DNA of 22,975 bases, taken from contig JAFYAB010000050.1 in the NCBI GenBank assembly GCA_017540945.1, positions 1-22,975 on the forward strand, given 5' to 3'. How positions within the stretch are numbered: the first letter of the stretch is position 1; every line of letters starts with the position of its first letter. Of the stretch, positions 22,816 through 22,975 are shown one piece after another. The position numbers were made by a program, and so were the translations under genes. Source of the DNA: Oscillospiraceae bacterium. Its GTDB lineage: Bacteria; Bacillota_A; Clostridia; Oscillospirales; Oscillospiraceae. The notes below the pieces were generated by a model. That model had not been told where the DNA came from, searched no databases, and worked only from the letters and a program-made list of their open reading frames with translations.

Positions 22816-22975
22816 ATGACGGAGATCCAGAAGCGGCTGTTTCAAATGCGGGATCTCCCCTACCGGGATTTTCAGAGCAGGCTGATTCCCGGTCTGGACC
22901 CGGAAACCATGATCGGCGTCAGGACCCCTGCCCTGCGGGCTTACGCGAAGGAACTGGCCCGGCAGCCCGGGACCG
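22816..22975 (+). CDS. DNA alkylation repair protein (AlkD-like), 5' part
   Basis: The first 53 codons of a gene that runs off the window. MTEIQKRLFQMRDLPYRDFQ, then LIPGLDPETMIGVRTPALRA and YAKELA, match the N-terminus of Firmicute AlkD-like HEAT-repeat DNA glycosylases, which remove alkylated bases. AAGGAGG lies 6 bases before the ATG. The catalytic region is outside the window, so activity cannot be assessed. The gap to the Na/Pi gene is 49 bases with no terminator, so co-transcription is possible. Confidence 0.82.
   Translation, partial: MTEIQKRLFQMRDLPYRDFQSRLIPGLDPETMIGVRTPALRAYAKELARQPGT

Overview
The window looks like chromosomal DNA from a GC-rich anaerobic Firmicute, most likely a gut clostridium of the Oscillospiraceae type. 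This is inferred from strong AGGAGG-type ribosome sites, consensus sigma-A promoters, and the gene families present: DUF624/YesL, Firmicute-type GalT, PepF, a TnpV-type transposon protein, an Fe-dependent alcohol dehydrogenase and a NptA/PhoU-type Na/Pi transporter. No rRNA or tRNA gene was seen, so the taxon is not fixed.

Left part (1-5739) is a galactoside-utilisation operon on the + strand. It holds the 3' end of a GH36 alpha-galactosidase, a membrane-anchored protein of unknown function, a DUF624 membrane protein, then galK, galE and galT with gaps of only a few bases. The glycosidase releases galactose and the Leloir enzymes convert it to UDP-glucose and glucose-1-phosphate.

Middle part (5740-8255) is a degraded accessory island with lower GC in places. 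It contains a promoter and hairpin that could bound a small RNA, the 3' third of a second, diverged galK, a perfect 21-bp inverted repeat touching the stop of that remnant, a two-gene transposon remnant on the - strand (excisionase-like HTH and TnpV), and a mosaic array of strongly folded repeats with two nearly identical 133-bp copies.

Next (8256-12933) is a divergent module. A giant FtsX-type ABC permease and its ATPase are read leftward from a perfect consensus promoter, and a 65-residue Xre-type regulator is read rightward. An AT-rich palindrome lies between them.

The right part (13037-22975) is denser and more chromosomal. It has a PAS domain fused to a CPBP (CAAX protease/bacteriocin-immunity type) membrane domain, followed by a UvrA-like tandem ATPase without a UvrB-binding domain. 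Then come an iron-type alcohol dehydrogenase, a convergent DUF554 membrane protein, oligoendopeptidase F, a Na/Pi cotransporter-PhoU fusion protein and the start of an AlkD-like DNA glycosylase. Several promoters and intrinsic terminators are readable.

No clear new defence or CRISPR system is present. The most interesting items are the structured repeat array, the possible small RNA next to the galK remnant, and the PAS-CPBP/UvrA-like pair, both members of which have substitutions at conserved catalytic positions.
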